Of a stretch of DNA of 64,000 bases, positions 40,301-54,649 are shown piece after piece. Position numbers and translations under genes: made by a program. Position 1 is the first letter of the stretch; each line of letters starts with the position of its first letter. The notes beneath the pieces are model-generated. The model made no database searches, had not been told where the DNA came from, and was given only the letters and a program-made list of their open reading frames with translations. This DNA is from Amblyornis subalaris (lineage: Eukaryota > Chordata > Aves > Passeriformes > Ptilonorhynchidae), in NCBI GenBank assembly GCA_018881555.1, contig JACAXG010000018.1, positions 2,187,561 through 2,251,560 of the forward strand, written 5' to 3'.

Positions 40301-43300
40301 CTGAGACAGCTTAAAAGGAAAAAGAGACAAAATATGACAGTGGCAAGCATGAATGGAGGATAATAATGCAAAAAGTCAATTAAATTTATAATAATTCCTG
40401 CCCCAAGATATCATCAGCTGAAAGGCAAGTTCAGAAAGGGGTAGAACTAGCAAANAGTGAAAACACAAAGTGAGGAAGACTCAGACAGTGACTAAGAAGA
40501 GAGATCTGTGCAGAGCTGACCTTTTGCAAGGCAGCCAGAGACAAGACACTCTTCTAATGCTATTTCCATGCCCATGGAGGTGGAGGGTCACTGATCCGAT
40601 CAGTCTGAAAATGTGATACCATGGACTGAGAGCAAAGATTTGAATGGCTTTTGGCTTTTGATAGATCATCAGCCTAGATGGTCTTGATTGTCTGGGTCAG
40701 TTTAGTGTAATCCTTCAGCAGCATAACCCAAACGATTGGACTTTAGACACATGGGCTTTTACTTTTAGATTTAACAGAAAAGCAAAAGGAATTTATAGTG
40801 CCAAATCTACTACTCCTTTTTCAACAAACAGCAAATAGCAATAGATTGTTGTGAAAAGCTTTTAACAACTGATCAGGGATTTTGCATAATGGTGCATAAC
40901 TCAGCACTATGAAAAATACCATCAGAGCTCAGATGTTCCTCCAGAGGGACTGAAATATGGTAACAATTCTTACCTTTGCTAAATAACTGGTATTGGTGTC
41001 TGGAAATGGCCAGAAGCCTGAAGGTCAGAAAAGATTTGCTAGCAGTTGAAAATAGTTGCACACAGTGTGGTAGGTATGTTCATTTCTTGTGCACAGGATT
41101 CACTGTGACTGGCCACATGAAGCTGGCCACGTGAAAATTGTCACACCATTCTATGATTCCCTGAAAGAACCTGATTCTCTCTCTATTTAGACTGGTACTG
41201 AAGTGACATGACACGAATAACTGGAATTATTAGGTTATTATTAGGTTTGATGCATTGGCTAACAATGCAACTTATTTAAGTCCATAGCCCTGACCTCATT
41301 GTCACACAGAAATGATCAGGATTTAGTCAGGCAGTGCCAAATCTTCAGTATAACCATAGGTTAGTTTATCATAACAGAACTAATTTGGCTGCTTTTATGT
41401 TCTATTAGCATAGAGCATTCAGGTAACCTATTTTCCAGTAGAAAGGTTTCTTTTCATTGACTAACTTGGCTTAGTGGAAAGTAATTGGAACTTCTCATCC
41501 ATGTATCCTATTATAAGCAGCAACTTACAAAATTTTACTATTATAAACTCACAAGTCAGTGAATTATTTTTATTTTAAGATCAGTGAAAGTCTTAGTTAA
41601 AGATCCCTTTTTGTTGTTATGAAAACAGGTTTTATTGTGACAGGACAGAGATTTGGTTCAGAAAAGCTGTTAACTTAGCAGCACCACTGGAAATATCAGA
41701 ACTCATCAAGGAACAATTGAATTGAGGTACTGGACCTTGTTACAGCCAGTGAACAGGAGGGAAGCCTCTGTGAGTCTCCATGCTTTTCATAGCTCTTTCA
41801 AAGGGTAAACTTGACATTGAAACTAAGGAGAAAATTTTCAGGACCTGCTCCAATGTAAAATGTAAGACCTTTGGTAAGCGATAAAATGTAGCACCCTTTT
41901 GTTGAGAAAAGAGAGTTTCTGATTGACCATGTTGTACACTTATGGATGAGCTGACAAAAACAATCTCTGAAATCATTACCAGGAGAAACAGGATGACAGG
42001 TATAAGCAGCATAAAAGATACTCTCTGTGAAAATGTATTGCTACAATACAGAAAATCTAAATTTCACTTTACTGTAATAGACTTCCCTGTGAGATCAGGA
42101 TACACATAATAGACTATGAAGCATCTTTTTCAGTTGGAAAGTGCAAATATTCACCTCCTTCAGAGTTTCTATGAAAATAACCTCATTAATAACTGAACTG
42201 GAAGGCTCTCTGAGGGAAGTTGCTATGGGAATAAAATGTCAAATATCAGTGTACCAAACTGTTTTCTCCTGCAATAAAATTTATCAGAGTGATCCCCAGG
42301 TGAAGCAAAATTCTTTAAATGAAGTTAACAACAAAATCCTCAGTGAGACATCCATCAATCTTATCCATGCAAAGGTCTCTGTAATTGCAAACATGCCAGG
42401 GAAAGCTAATAAACCTCTTTGCTCTTGGCTCCTTGAGGCAGTGGCTCTGAAAGCAACGTTCTTGCAGATCAAGATTTCACAAGATAAGTCTTGATATTAT
42501 GTTAATGGGAGGTTAGGGAGCCATGTGAAGAGGATTTTCCTCAAAAACCTAGACTAAGTATGAGTGGTTCTCTTTTTCTTCTAAAGTCAGAACCCAAGAC
42601 GTGAGGAGTCTCTCTCCAGAACTGGATCATGAAGAACTATCTCTTCTGTTTTTAACCACAACCACAAATGAAATACTTGGGGCAAATAAAGACACTAAAG
42701 AGTCAGAGTGTTTCCCATTTCAATCGGGATTGCCTCCCATTTATTGTCCTTAAACCAAACCATCACCATGGGCTTCAAATGAATGATGCCAGTTCTAACT
42801 TGCAGCAGAAGTGTGCCTGAAGTGTGCCTGCCTGCTCCAGCTGCACGGTGGCACATCCCAGCTATAGCCTGGGCCATGGCTGTGGGATCTAGCTGCAGGC
42901 AGTGAGGTTGCACAGCAGCAGCTGAGCATAGAATGGGGATTGTAAACAGGAAAATTGCATCTCATCTTTGAAAAAGGTGGTTATTTAATTAAATTAACAG
43001 CGCATATAGTGAGTACATTTAAGGGCCAATGCTCCAGTACAGGAAAATTAAAGAAAATTTCAAGTATTCCACTACTGCCTGGCCACAAAGTAGTACCTCA
43101 GAGTCCAGCAGAAGCTAGATACCTCTTAAAGTGGCCAGATTTCTATTGACTGTTTAAATAAAAGACATAACATACTTCTAAGAGGGCTGACCTCCTCCAT
43201 TAATTCCATCTATTTGCCTACCCATAGTTATCCATCCTCTGCAGTTAAATGACTTTCACTATGTACTTCAGCACTCAAGTTGCGTTTTACTCATAGATCT

Positions 43301-44121
43301 TGTAAATTTTTTAAACTAAGTTATATTTCTTAAAAAAATAATAAAATCCATTTGAGAGATGGAACCTTGAATCCCAGCCTCTGAGGTTGTAGAGGGACTG
43401 ACCTGAACTCAGCTTAACAGTTCTGATTTTTATAGTTATCTGGAGCCACAAAGGGGCTGCTTTTTGATTCTAGCTAGGGTTCTTAATATTTCACTGTGTG
43501 AATCATCTACTTTCATAAGAATCACTCCATCTGCCATTTTGGAGGAAAACAGGTCTCCCAAAGGCTTTTTTACCTACATGCTCCGGACTACACTTTTGTT
43601 TGTTGATCAAACGTGATCATTTTTTCCTACTTCAGATGAAGCAATATCCTGAGCTATAAGTTAACATTAACACCTTTGTATACATCACTTTTTGTGACTG
43701 TTTCTCTTCGGGGTGTATACAAAGGGTAGGGAAAAACCTCCAATAATAACAGCTATATTTAAGTCATAAAGAACTTGCATAATTTCAGTGCAAAGCATAT
43801 TTCTTCATCTCAGTGTTTACAGATAAATATTTGATGATGGAATGAGTAGTTTTTGTACTGAGATTGAAAAAGATGGGTTGACTGCTGTGCATAAAATGAC
43901 CACCTAACTGCAGAAGTTTTTTTACTTGGAGCTGATGATTTATTCTCTCATCATCTGGGAAATCCTTGTATGCTTATTTACAAGTTATTTATAAGTATGC
44001 TTATTTACACTCCACAAGCAATTACACCAAAGCTGATAGGACCATGCACTGCAGAAAACAGTAAATATGAACAAAGAAATCAAGCACTTTATCTTATCTA
44101 TCCACCACTAAGATTAGGAGT

Positions 44122-44375
44122 TGTCCTTGTTTCAGATGGAATAGAGTTAATTTTCTTTTTAGTATCTAGTACAGTGTTATTATTATTATTATNATCATTA
44201 TTATTATCATTATTATCATTATTACAATTATAATTTCCTTTATCAATTATATTCTTATCTCAACCCACATCTTTTACCTTTTTCTGATTCTCCTCTCTGT
44301 CCAGATGGGGAGGGGGGCAGAGTGAGCAAGCAGGTGTGTGGTATTTAGTTGCCAGAGGGGATATAAACCACAACA
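44122..44375 (+). mobile_element. Collapsed LTR with a trinucleotide array in its centre
   Basis: The left end (tgtccttgtttcagatggaa, then tagagttaattttcttttta) matches the start of a common bird LTR type, the same type as at 54072-54649. The right end matches the terminal part of that type: ctcaacccaca, a cag-a-tggggagg run, gagtgagcaagcag, then tataaaccacaaca. Most of the body, including TATA and polyadenylation signals, is gone and is replaced by an (ATT)n/(ATC)n array. The pentamers at the ends do not match. Orientation is plus, antisense to STK32B. Confidence 0.75.
44176..44225 (+). repeat. (ATT)n/(ATC)n trinucleotide array within LTR remnant
   Basis: An interrupted ATT array with interspersed ATC units and one ambiguous base at 44193. 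It sits exactly where the body of the surrounding LTR is missing. Confidence 0.9.
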
Positions 44376-45959
44376 GAAGCAAAATATTAAAGACTTAAAG
44401 AAAACGTACATACACCTACAAAACAAACCAAATTCACTTCAGGTCAGCTGGTACAGAGGCTACTGAGGAGACAAGGAGGACTTCAGACCAGCCACAATTC
44501 CCAGGTTATGGCTGGGGGTTGGCATTAACGGCAGAAGTTCGGCAGACTCTAAGCCAGAACTTAGCTTACAAAGATTTGCCTCGTATCACCACACAACAGG
44601 AAAAAATAAAAAGATTCACTTGGTGAACAGGGTGGGTAGCTGACAGATATTAATGGAAAGAACACAAGTTCTAATTTTAACCACAGGAGCTATTAGGTGC
44701 AAAGCACAAACAAATAGTGAGCTGCAGAGGATAAAATTGCTCAGAGTAGCAGAAGGCTTGTTAGTGCCTGAAACATTAAGTGGCACTAAATGTGCTTATA
44801 CCAATTCGGTATAATCAGAGAAACAGAACCCCAAATAAGTTTAATTATAGATGTTAGATGAAAATAATGAATATTGGTGACTCAGTTCTAGAGTTCCCTA
44901 CTGCATATGCTGGGTTTGTTTTGACGAGAGTAAAATATATAAAAAAATATCTGTGTATCTGTGGAGAGAAAGAGGGAGAGAGAGAGTCTCTAAAAATATA
45001 TGTGTATCTGTATTTTTTCTTAACTAGAATAGAATGGCAAATCAGTATATNAGAACTTCTTTTGGCTATCTATGAAAATAGTATTAAACAACCTTAGCTT
45101 TTTCACAGTACAGAATGGAAAGCTTACAAAATAACAAAAAAAAAGTATATTTACCTCCACCAGATCTATCCTGTCCTTTCTTTTTTTTTATTAACAGGTT
45201 GTGAAAAGGACTGGAAATCAGCTTCATATCATAAAGACTAGAAAACACATATTGCATATGACAGTAGTCAGCAATCTTTCTCAGGTGATCTGCTGGGGTG
45301 TATTCTTCTTTTCCAAATTGAAATGTAGCACTGCAGGAAGATCTTTACAACATCCAGGACATCCTGTCACTCAAAAATTCAGGATGTCATTAATCCACCT
45401 ATGTCTGTGGATCAAAAGATGTGTATGATCTACGTATCAGAGGAAGGTTAGGGGGATGACAGCAGCCTGTAGGTACTGATTAGTATTTCTTTGTCCAGGA
45501 AAGCATTTAAAATTCTCTGCATCTCACAAGTGAGATGACTGAATGCCACAATCTTTTCTGTGTAATGGAAAGTTACTACAGTGAAAGGGTTGCCTTCTAT
45601 TAATGCACTTAAAATCCATGACTGTGCTTCATCTGACACCTGTGAGACACACTGATGGCTCCTGGCTTAGGAACATCAGCGACCAGCAGTCAAGGCAGCA
45701 CTCAGCATAAGTGCTTGAAACCACTGAAAACGTGGTATCTCTTCACTGCCACATAGGCCTTAATCTGTTCTAAAAAGGAGACATAACCTCTCGTCACTCT
45801 CAGAAAAGCGTTGTGAAAGCCATTCAGAGAAGAGATGATATCCCAGCAACAGCTGGAATTTGCCTAGCCACCAGACAAGCTCCACTTGGACGTCCTGCCT
45901 CCCACAGCCACAACCAACATCTATGAACCTGATTTCCAGTCCTGTTCCCAACCTATAAT

Positions 45960-45987
45960 TAAAAAAAAAACAAAGGAAAAAAAGGAC
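45960..45987 (+). repeat. A-rich tract
   Basis: Two A-runs interrupted by caaagg, preceded by attaa. A retrocopy tail was considered, but the upstream sequence shows no recognisable coding remnant. Confidence 0.7.
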
Positions 45988-47991
45988 AGGATAGACCAGG
46001 TGATGGTAAATACTTTTTTTTTTTGCTATTTTGAAAGCTGCCCAGTCAGCTTTTCTCTAGCTGCTCTCTTCTGTTCATCAATTGAGAGCTCACTGACCCC
46101 AAAAGAAAAACAATTGCCCTACTGAAAGTTTGGATCAACAGGAAGTGTTAACTACTCTACGACTCCTTTCCAGCAAAATCGCACAGCACTTAGTGCTGAC
46201 AATTTTGTTCAATAAAGATCAATAAATCCTTCAAGAAAGTCTTTCAAAACTGAGATTTTTATGGAGAATTTCACACTAAAAATTTATTTCTCTTTCTAAG
46301 GTATTTTCACCTGCAATTATTATTTGAACCATAAAAAAAACTCGTTTAATAACTTAGCTTAAAATCTTCAGTGAAAGACCTCGAAGACATGTTACTGAGC
46401 TGGAAAAGATATGGCAATAAGGGCATAATTGGCATGCAGTTACTGAAAAATCACATGCCAAGGCTGGACAGAGAAGAATCTCATAAAGCTACATAAAGCT
46501 TCTTGCTAATCTGTTCTTCACATTATGTCCAAACCAATCTCAATAAAAGCTAACTTGGTTTTAGAGAAATTCCCCCCACACAAGATTGTGTATTTCTGTA
46601 GTTTTCACATGCTAAAAGAGCCAAATACGAAGCTAGACTTAAAATAGTGATTTTTTCCTACTTCTCAAGAAGGATCTTTTGATGATCTCTTGTTTGACTT
46701 CAAGCTCTGTGCAGCAGTTCACACTGCTTAAAATGTGGTATTGCCCCAAAAGCATTTGCAGGCTTTACAGCTTGAACAAAGATTTATCTAAACCTTACCC
46801 CAAAAGGCACAAAATCAATCCTCATAACATAACGTGAATGCAATCCGGGGGAAGTGGAAGATAGTTTCAGAGAGGTGTGAAGGACACTCAGGAGGCTGAC
46901 AGTGATTTTGTGATTACATTGCATCTCTGTTTTAACAAGGTAGCTAAGAACAGTTCTCATTGCTCAGCAAGGGAGGTGGAACAGTATCAAAAGGAAACAA
47001 TAATTACTGGAAGGATTAACTCCGTTTGCATTTTTATATCTTAAATAAGGAACAGCAGGTGTTCGCTTATCACTGCAAAAGTAGGAAAAAGAAGGAAAAT
47101 ATTTTTTGTCCACTGCAGCAGACAGTGCTTGTAGTATCATTTTCTTACTAAATACAACAGTCTTTCTTACACAGAAGAATGTTAGCAATAGAATGACAAA
47201 GTCAGTGATCTATTTTATTCTGCATCATACCAAGCAAAAAATGACAGGGCAGAAAAGAACATCAGGTGTAGAACTCATTTAAATGTTTCTAAATTTCCAA
47301 GAACTAGAAATAATACTTATTTCATAAAAAAAGAGAAATATAGAAAATGAGAAAGTGGGAATAAACTCAAAATCAATAAAATATTGCCAGATAGAAGTAG
47401 GAAGATAAAAAGCACTATTTTACTTCATATTTTGAGTCAGATAAACAAACTGTATGGTAGATTTGATGAATATATCTCAAACAACCATTTTTAAAATACA
47501 CCAAAGTAAAAAAGGTTTAATGAAGTATGAAATACAGAATTTCATATTATGTTATTATATTATGAAGAAAATATTTATGGGGATATAAAATTTGGCAAAT
47601 AAATTTCAGATTCATCAACTATGCTCAGTTATCATTTGAGCTTCAAAAACCCTTATAAATAAGCTGCCGCCAACTCTAGTAGTGCTTTCTAAAAGGTTCC
47701 TTCAAATTAAAAGGGTCCTTTCAATTCCATTTAAATGGAATGAATGAAACTCACTTAAGTGTCTACATTGTACTTAATAGCCATATCAGAAAATATGGTA
47801 TAACGTTTCTAACAACAAAAGTATTGTAGAATTTGATACTTTTGTGTCAAGACCAGTGACAGCGGTCATAGAAAAGGGGTGTAGGAGGAAAACCAATTAT
47901 AAAGAATCTTCCATTAGTTGCAGTAGAAATTAATCATATGCAAAACTGTCAAAGAAGAACTTTGACAGGCTGACTACCAGTGAAATTAACT

Positions 47992-48105
47992 GGAATCATG
48001 GAATCATACAATTATTTATGTTGTAAATGACCTTTAAGATCTTTGAGTCCAACCATAAACCTAGCACTGACAAGGCCACCACTAAACCATGTCTGTAAGG
48101 GCCCA
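47992..48105 (-). mobile_element. Diverged short CR1 LINE 3' fragment
   Basis: The plus strand reads ggaatcatggaatcataca, a diverged stretch, then gacctttaagatctttgag, tccaacc and actaaaccatgtct. This is the layout of a CR1 subfamily 3' end read in reverse. It is short and more diverged than the other two copies, so older. Sense orientation to STK32B. Confidence 0.85.
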
Positions 48106-51100
48106 ATTTCCAGTAAGTTTTCCTTGCCAGATTGGAAAGCAGAGAAAGCTGATAGTCTTCAGAAGAGAGGTAGTGAATTAAGAAGAGATATCAGACTTTT
48201 TCAAACACTTTTTTGCAGAGTTCAAATTTCCAGTGATTAAAACCAGAACTGTCCAGTGACCTCACGCATCCTCACCTGTCTGTTCAGACTGTTTCACTTA
48301 CTTATTAAAATACACATGTCGGTGAGAGCCAATGTGGAAATTAAGGAAGTTAAAGATGAAGTCAAACTGAGCAGGTGAGAGACAGCTGCATGTAAACAAG
48401 TCTTCTAGTTACTGGAGCAGAAAATAACTTATTTGGGAACAAAAGGAAGCCAGTCCTCACTTCTGTGATACAAAAGTACAACCCTACTCATATCCTCCTT
48501 GATGGGTATTTGAGGTGAATGCTGACAGCCTAAGGGAATAGACTGATGCATAACATTAAGATTTTTCTGAGGACAACCCGAATACATGTCACATGCTCTG
48601 CTCTCATTATATTTGTCAGATTTTAGTAAGTGAGGAATCTGAAAGGGAAAGCCTGGTAGTACTCACCAGTGAACAGATGTCTTCGTTCTTTCCTCCAGAA
48701 ATGTGTGTTTTATAAAGGTACAGTACTATACTGTAGAATATAAATAGTATATATTGGCTTAACTATAAAAAAGTACTGTATATATGGGATGTGTAATTTA
48801 AACAGTATAATGTTAATTTCTAAGAGTTTAACATCAAATAAAAGGATGTTCCACGAAATACTGTATTAAGAGAATCGGTTCTAGGTCCTGATGAACATAC
48901 TAATGCTCAGCATCCTCTTGTACTGAGAAGGTATATGCATCTTGGGCCCCAGCAATCCTCATCTGCAGATACAGTGCGATTTGGACATGCATTTTTGATA
49001 TAGGAAGTAGTTTCTAGGATCAAGTGCAGCCAAATAAAAAACAGTGTTATTCTTCAAAACATTTAATGTGTTAGAGACTGAACCCTGGAGAGTAAATCAA
49101 CTTTGTTCTTCTTTAACCATACAAGAAAGAAACAAACACAATTGCCTGTTCTTTTTCTGCAAAGACCCTATATTTGCTATTCATGCCAAATTTTGATTGA
49201 GTCCAAGCAGAGTATGATTTAGTTAAGAAAACCACTTTTATTGATATTTTCCATTTTTTATCTTAGCATAATAATAATCTTTTACTTTTTCCTGTTGCAG
49301 GGAAGCTTACATATACACACATACACAGTGTTCGCAAGTACAGCAGCAAATTAGGCAACACTTCAACATAGGCTTACATTAGGCAGTAAGTAATGTAATT
49401 CAAGGTGATCGATTTAACTAGTTCATGGAACTAAGTGGAAATGTTCTTAGAGATCACACCCTCTGATGTGCACACAGAGCACAGATCACACCCCTCTCCT
49501 GTTAAGTTTGGCAGGTGTCCCCTACCATTTTTTTCTTCTCCTCATGTGTTTTACCATGATAGGATGCTGTGGAGCTCCTCTACCAGACTAAACCAAAACC
49601 GTCCTTTTTAATTGAATATTCTCTCAGAAATTTTTGGTTTGTGTTGATTGATCTCAGTAGCAACCTTTTCTCTTCCACACCTTTCCCATTGTCTCAGCAT
49701 TAGCTCACTCTGGCTAAATCAAAATGTTGTGAACCCTCCAAAATAACTTGACAATCTTTCCTCTATTCCACCCTTCAGTGCTTAGTCACAGGTGTCACTG
49801 CCCACCAGGTTTTGCTTCAGGAAGGTTTTGTCTTCCGCCTTCCCAAGCTTGCTTTTAAATGAGAAAGCTAGAAAAGAGTGAGTCTTGTGCTTGGCCAACA
49901 CAACCCTGCCTTCTTTGTGTTTATGTCCACATTCAGAAGGTACTGTACAAAGACAGTTCTCTAAGATGGGATCGACTTTCTCTGAGTATCTATGAGCAAG
50001 ATCATAATTCCTTACTATGGTTTTTATCCAAAGATATTCTTGGCCATTTTCTGATTCAGTCAGGTACAACATTTGATTCTGGGCTAAACTTCCTTCATTC
50101 ATTGGACAGTACGGTACACAAGGTTCACAAAAAACTACACCCCCAGAACCCCAGTAGCTACCGCTGGCTTTGTAACCCACATTCACACATCCACATCAAG
50201 GAATTCTTTCACTTTCATGCCAAGTGCTATCCATGACTCAGTGTCTGTCACACTGGAGCCAGGTGGGAGGAGGTAGAACTGTTTCTCCTTGTTCTATGGG
50301 AGGCTGTCAGATCTTTTGAACTTTGCTGGAAGTGAAGCCAATATTGATGAGTAGAGTCAGTTTAATATCTCTGTACATTTGTCCTGGGAAAACCAAGTAT
50401 TTACTTCTCAGTTTGCTGTTCCTTCCACCATTCAACTTTTCCAGTCCTTCAGAACCCAGCTCTCTGAAAGCCTCATCTTTGGCACAGAAAATGACAGCAG
50501 CACAGCTGAAGGAGCAGAGCCTTTTTACTGCAACTAACAGCTGTGGGCAGGGATGGGAGACAACATCTGAATTTGTGAAGGAGGGATTGCAAAAGCAATG
50601 GTGTTGAGATTGAGACAATAATCTTGTTTTCTCAGAGTTTATTTCATAATCAGAATTTTCCCGGATCTTGAATAGGAGTCTCTAAGCCTGTTTTGCTTGA
50701 TGCTTGGTTAGTTTGGTTGATTTATACTTAGCTATACACAAAAAAGCCTATCTTGATATCCAGGCACACTACATAAAACAAATTGCAACATGGGTGAAAT
50801 GTTACCTCTCCTTACCCGCCACTTACCCTTCCTCGATAACAAGCCAACATGAAATTCCTTAACACTCTTAGAGGTTGGTGTCATGCCAACCACTTCTGCA
50901 AATTTTGGAAGCCTTCATAAACAGCAGCAAAGACTTACAGGATTAAACAGCCTTTGTTTAAGATGGAGGTCCTGACAAGGATGTTTCCACCAAAGCAGAA
51001 AAATAACTCTTGGAATTGTAGTAAATATTATTAGGAAGGATCTTGAAAATTTATCTGGTCTGTCTCTAAGATATTGCTGGCAGAGATTTTGTTGAACCTG

Positions 51101-54071
51101 GATGATGTAAGGTATAGTAAAATTGGCAAATACTTTAGCTGTCCCTGGAAAGGATCTTTGTTCTTATCCTGACAGTGTGAGGTAAATCTGATATTGCACA
51201 ACATATTTAGGACACTCAAAGAGTGGAACAGAGATGCAGCTCATTTGAGATAGCAAGAAGCTAAGATGGAAGTGTCAGATTCATCTTCTTTAGAGTTCCC
51301 TGTAGAAAACAGAAAACTGTGATCTAGTATTAAACTTCACCTATGATTGTCGTTTAGTGTCTGCAGAGGCCTGCATTGTTTGTGTGCATTGTACCAAAGC
51401 CCGAGTCAGGAACATAAGGGCTGATGACGGTTGCAATGCCATGATATTCCTTCTGAACCTCCTTCTGCACAGATCATGTAAACTGTTGACAATGGCTTGG
51501 CAGTCGGTAGGTCTGTGTCTGAAATTATCATATTGTTCTACTGTGCTCCCCTTTCTGTCTATATTCTACTGTCTCATATCATGCTGTAAGTGTAGGCTCA
51601 ACACGGATTTATTTTGTTCTCTGTTTGTACAAACACTAGAATTAGGGTTTCTGGAGTATTTTGAACTACACATAATGATGACTTCCTGTCTAAAGTTCAA
51701 TAAATAGAAAATAAAATGATATAAAATTCTATAAAATTCAACATGGTCATAGAACAAAACACGAAAAAATCCCTTGGTCTGGATCTAATTTATCTAAAAC
51801 ATTGATATTCAGCATAAAATATTCAACAGCTGTGGTTTTCAACAGAACTGCCTTCAAGCAGTTTTTAAATCAGAATGTGGTATTCTTATCCAATCCAGTT
51901 CTAAAGGGAACTGGAATAGTCATCTTTGCAAAGAAAAAATTAAAATGCGACATAACACACCCTAGAACTTCCATGAACAAACTAAAAATTCAGCAGAAAT
52001 ATCGATCCCACACGATGTTTGCTACTTTCTCTAACAGAAGGTATTTAGATTCCAAACCCTTTATTTAACTGTTCTTTAGGGCTGTATTTTATGAAACAAC
52101 TAGTTTGAAAAGAGTGTGTTATTATCCTCGTGATTCAAGTTCTGTGCAGCAGCTCTGTGCCTGCATCAGACGTTATCCATTACAGCTCTGTGGCAGCAGG
52201 ATGATAAGCACTATCATATCACTAACAATAACTGGACACTGCACACTTTGTTTGCAATCTGACTCATTTTGACATTTAATGATTGTTTTAAATTGGTTCC
52301 AAGCAAAACTCTTGTCATTTTTCCCTGTCACTTTATAGTTCTTCAGCTTTCACTGCACTTATGTATAAACTCAGCCATTGTGCTCAGAGTTTAGCTACCT
52401 GAATCCATACTAATTGCAGGCATTTTTCTTAGACTCTGCATCTGGGTTTTAGGCTTTTAGTACAGGTCTTTTCAGCAGCTGGCCATTTAATAATGATGTC
52501 TTCTGACACTCGCCAACAATTTTAAATCCTTCATTTGTGCTGAAGGCTTTTCTAAAGAGGAGAGGTAGAAATCAATTTTAAATTACAACTTCAAATTGGA
52601 AGTTCAACTCCAGAGGATGGATGCTATATTCTCTAGTACATAAGATTCCCATTGAACTCTGTAGCTATGACACTACAGGAGAGCAAAGCCTTATGACTCA
52701 GGGGAGGAAGTGGGACTTCAGCACTTCCTTGAAGTGAAGTGGATACATAAGCACTACAGTGAATCAGGTTCTGGCCATGGAGAAATAAGCCAAGACATGT
52801 TGCTATGCCTCATTTCCCACATACAAGACTACGTTACTGAGGCACAGCCTGACACAATGACCTCCACAAAGGGGTGTTCAAGCTCTATAGCTTCAGAATG
52901 CTCAGTGAAACATTCTTTGGAAAGATGTATTTACTTTAAATATGAAGTCATGTACTACAAAAATAAAAACAAGCTCTTTAAAAGTTCAGTACACTTATTT
53001 CTAAAAGTAACTCTAGCAAAACTGACCTTTTAAATCCCAAATTATCAAATACAACTGCCATATCACCTGGCAGAACCAACTTCTAGCTTCTAACACTTTG
53101 TTTCTTATCCTTTCCTCTGTATCTTCCAGACAATGTAAGCAAATATGTTATTCCTATTTGATAGTAGTGATAGCTCTCCTGACTCAGCTCTTTTCTAAAT
53201 GACTATTTTTGACTATTTCATTTTCGTATTTAAACATGATTGAGATTTTAACTGAACACAGTCAAGCAAATCCAGCATGAAAGACACTCTTTACAGTCAC
53301 TAGGTTATTGCTAACATATTCATTCCTTGTGATATTTACTGAGAACTTGCAAGGAGCATTTACCAATGGCAAATATTACCCTTACTGTTCTATTGGCATT
53401 CTTGTGAACATATTGCTGTTTCTGAAGAGTTGAACGTGAGGAAAAATTTACTCCTTTGATCTCCCAATATTAGTACTGGATATACATATTTGGGAGATAG
53501 TAGTTGTTATGAGAATAGGAAATATTCAAAGTGAAGAGAGTCAGGTTCCTTTGCTTCAGTAATATTATCTAAAACAAAACCTTTCTCCTTTTACCTGAAC
53601 AGACTACACAATTTGTGTAGTACCTTTCTTAAAATGCTTTTTAAATGTCTGAAAAAATGTTATAGTACCACACCATGTAAGTATCTACCTTTGATAAGGG
53701 ATTGTGATGCTGCAACACCAGACCTAGCTATCTATTCAACCAATACAGCAATAAAAATAAATGAAACATATTTTTCTATATCTTAAGCCAGAGTACAAGC
53801 AAACAAAGGACTCTGTTTCCTGGATTATTCCTAGCTGTTGTTGTGCTTTTGCCCAGGCTAAGAAGAAAAAATGAGATTAATACAGAGTGAACTACCAGAA
53901 GTTGTTTGCACACAAGTAACCAGATACTTCTCCTTGATGACAAACTTATTTTCTAGATGGTAGAGTTGGCTTAAATTTAATTTTTCCTAATTTCAGTGAA
54001 GGGATGTATAAGAAATTATAAGCAAAGCTGAACAAGGTGTGGATTAACTGGCAAAATGCAAGGTGGCTGTC

Positions 54072-54649
54072 TGTGTTCATTTTGGCTGGAATAATTTTCT
54101 TCACAGCAGCTGGTGTGGGGCTGTGTTTGGGATTTGTGCCGGAAACAGAGGTGATAACACAGGGAAGTTTTAGTTATTACCGGGCAGTGCTTACACAGAG
54201 TCAAGGTCTTTTCTGTTCATCACCCCACTGCACCAGCGAGGATGCTGGGGGTGCACAAGGAGCTGGGAGGCGACACATCCAGAACAGCTGACCCCAACTG
54301 ACCCAGGGGATATTCCACACCATATGGCTTCGTGCTGAGCATATAAAGCTGGGTGAAGAAGAAGGAAAGGGAAACATTCAGTGTGGTGGCATTTGTCTTC
54401 CCAGGGCACTGTTACATGTGATGGGCCCTGCTCTCCTGGGGATGACTGAGCGCCTGGGGAAGCAGTGAATTAATTCCTTGGTTTGCTTTGTTTGTGTGCA
54501 CGGCTTTTGCGTTCCCTATTAAACTGTCTTTATCTCAGCCCACGAGCTTTCTGACTGTTATTCTTCTGATTCTCTCCCTCATCCCACCTGGAGGGAGTGA
54601 GCAAGTGGCTCTGCGGGGCTGAGTTGCTGGTTGGGGTTAAACCATGGCA
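54072..54649 (+). mobile_element. Near-complete solo LTR (avian ERVL-like), antisense to STK32B
   Basis: A 578-bp LTR with a diverged TGTG start followed by ttttggctgg, and ending ggggttaaaccatggca. Internal landmarks are in LTR order. There is a TATA box (atataaa, 54341-54347), an ATTAAA polyadenylation signal (54518-54523), then a T/C-rich U5-like tail with cccacgagct and the gagggagtgagcaagtgg segment. The whole stretch matches, from memory, a very common bird LTR. No second LTR or internal gag/pol sequence is nearby, so it is a solo LTR left by recombination. No clear target-site duplication is visible (5' flank ctgtc, 3' flank gtaat), consistent with age or a shifted end. It lies about 3.5 kb inside intron 1 from exon 1. 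Confidence 0.85.

Noticed and set aside
41146..41160. attctatgattcc resembling the CR1 terminal repeat
   Set aside because: Only about 13 bp match and the adjoining sequence is not CR1-like.
42695..42930. GC-richer stretch with a short tandem gaagtgtgcct and an aataaa-like motif on minus, considered as an LTR
   Set aside because: I could not recognise either LTR end or any target-site duplication.
45640..45990. Possible processed retrocopy ending in an A-rich tract after attaa
   Set aside because: No recognisable coding remnant upstream and no flanking duplication seen.
49782..50186. 134-codon minus-strand frame, one of the longest outside the CpG island
   Set aside because: No recognisable family, no splice or promoter support, and a length within chance expectation for 64 kb.
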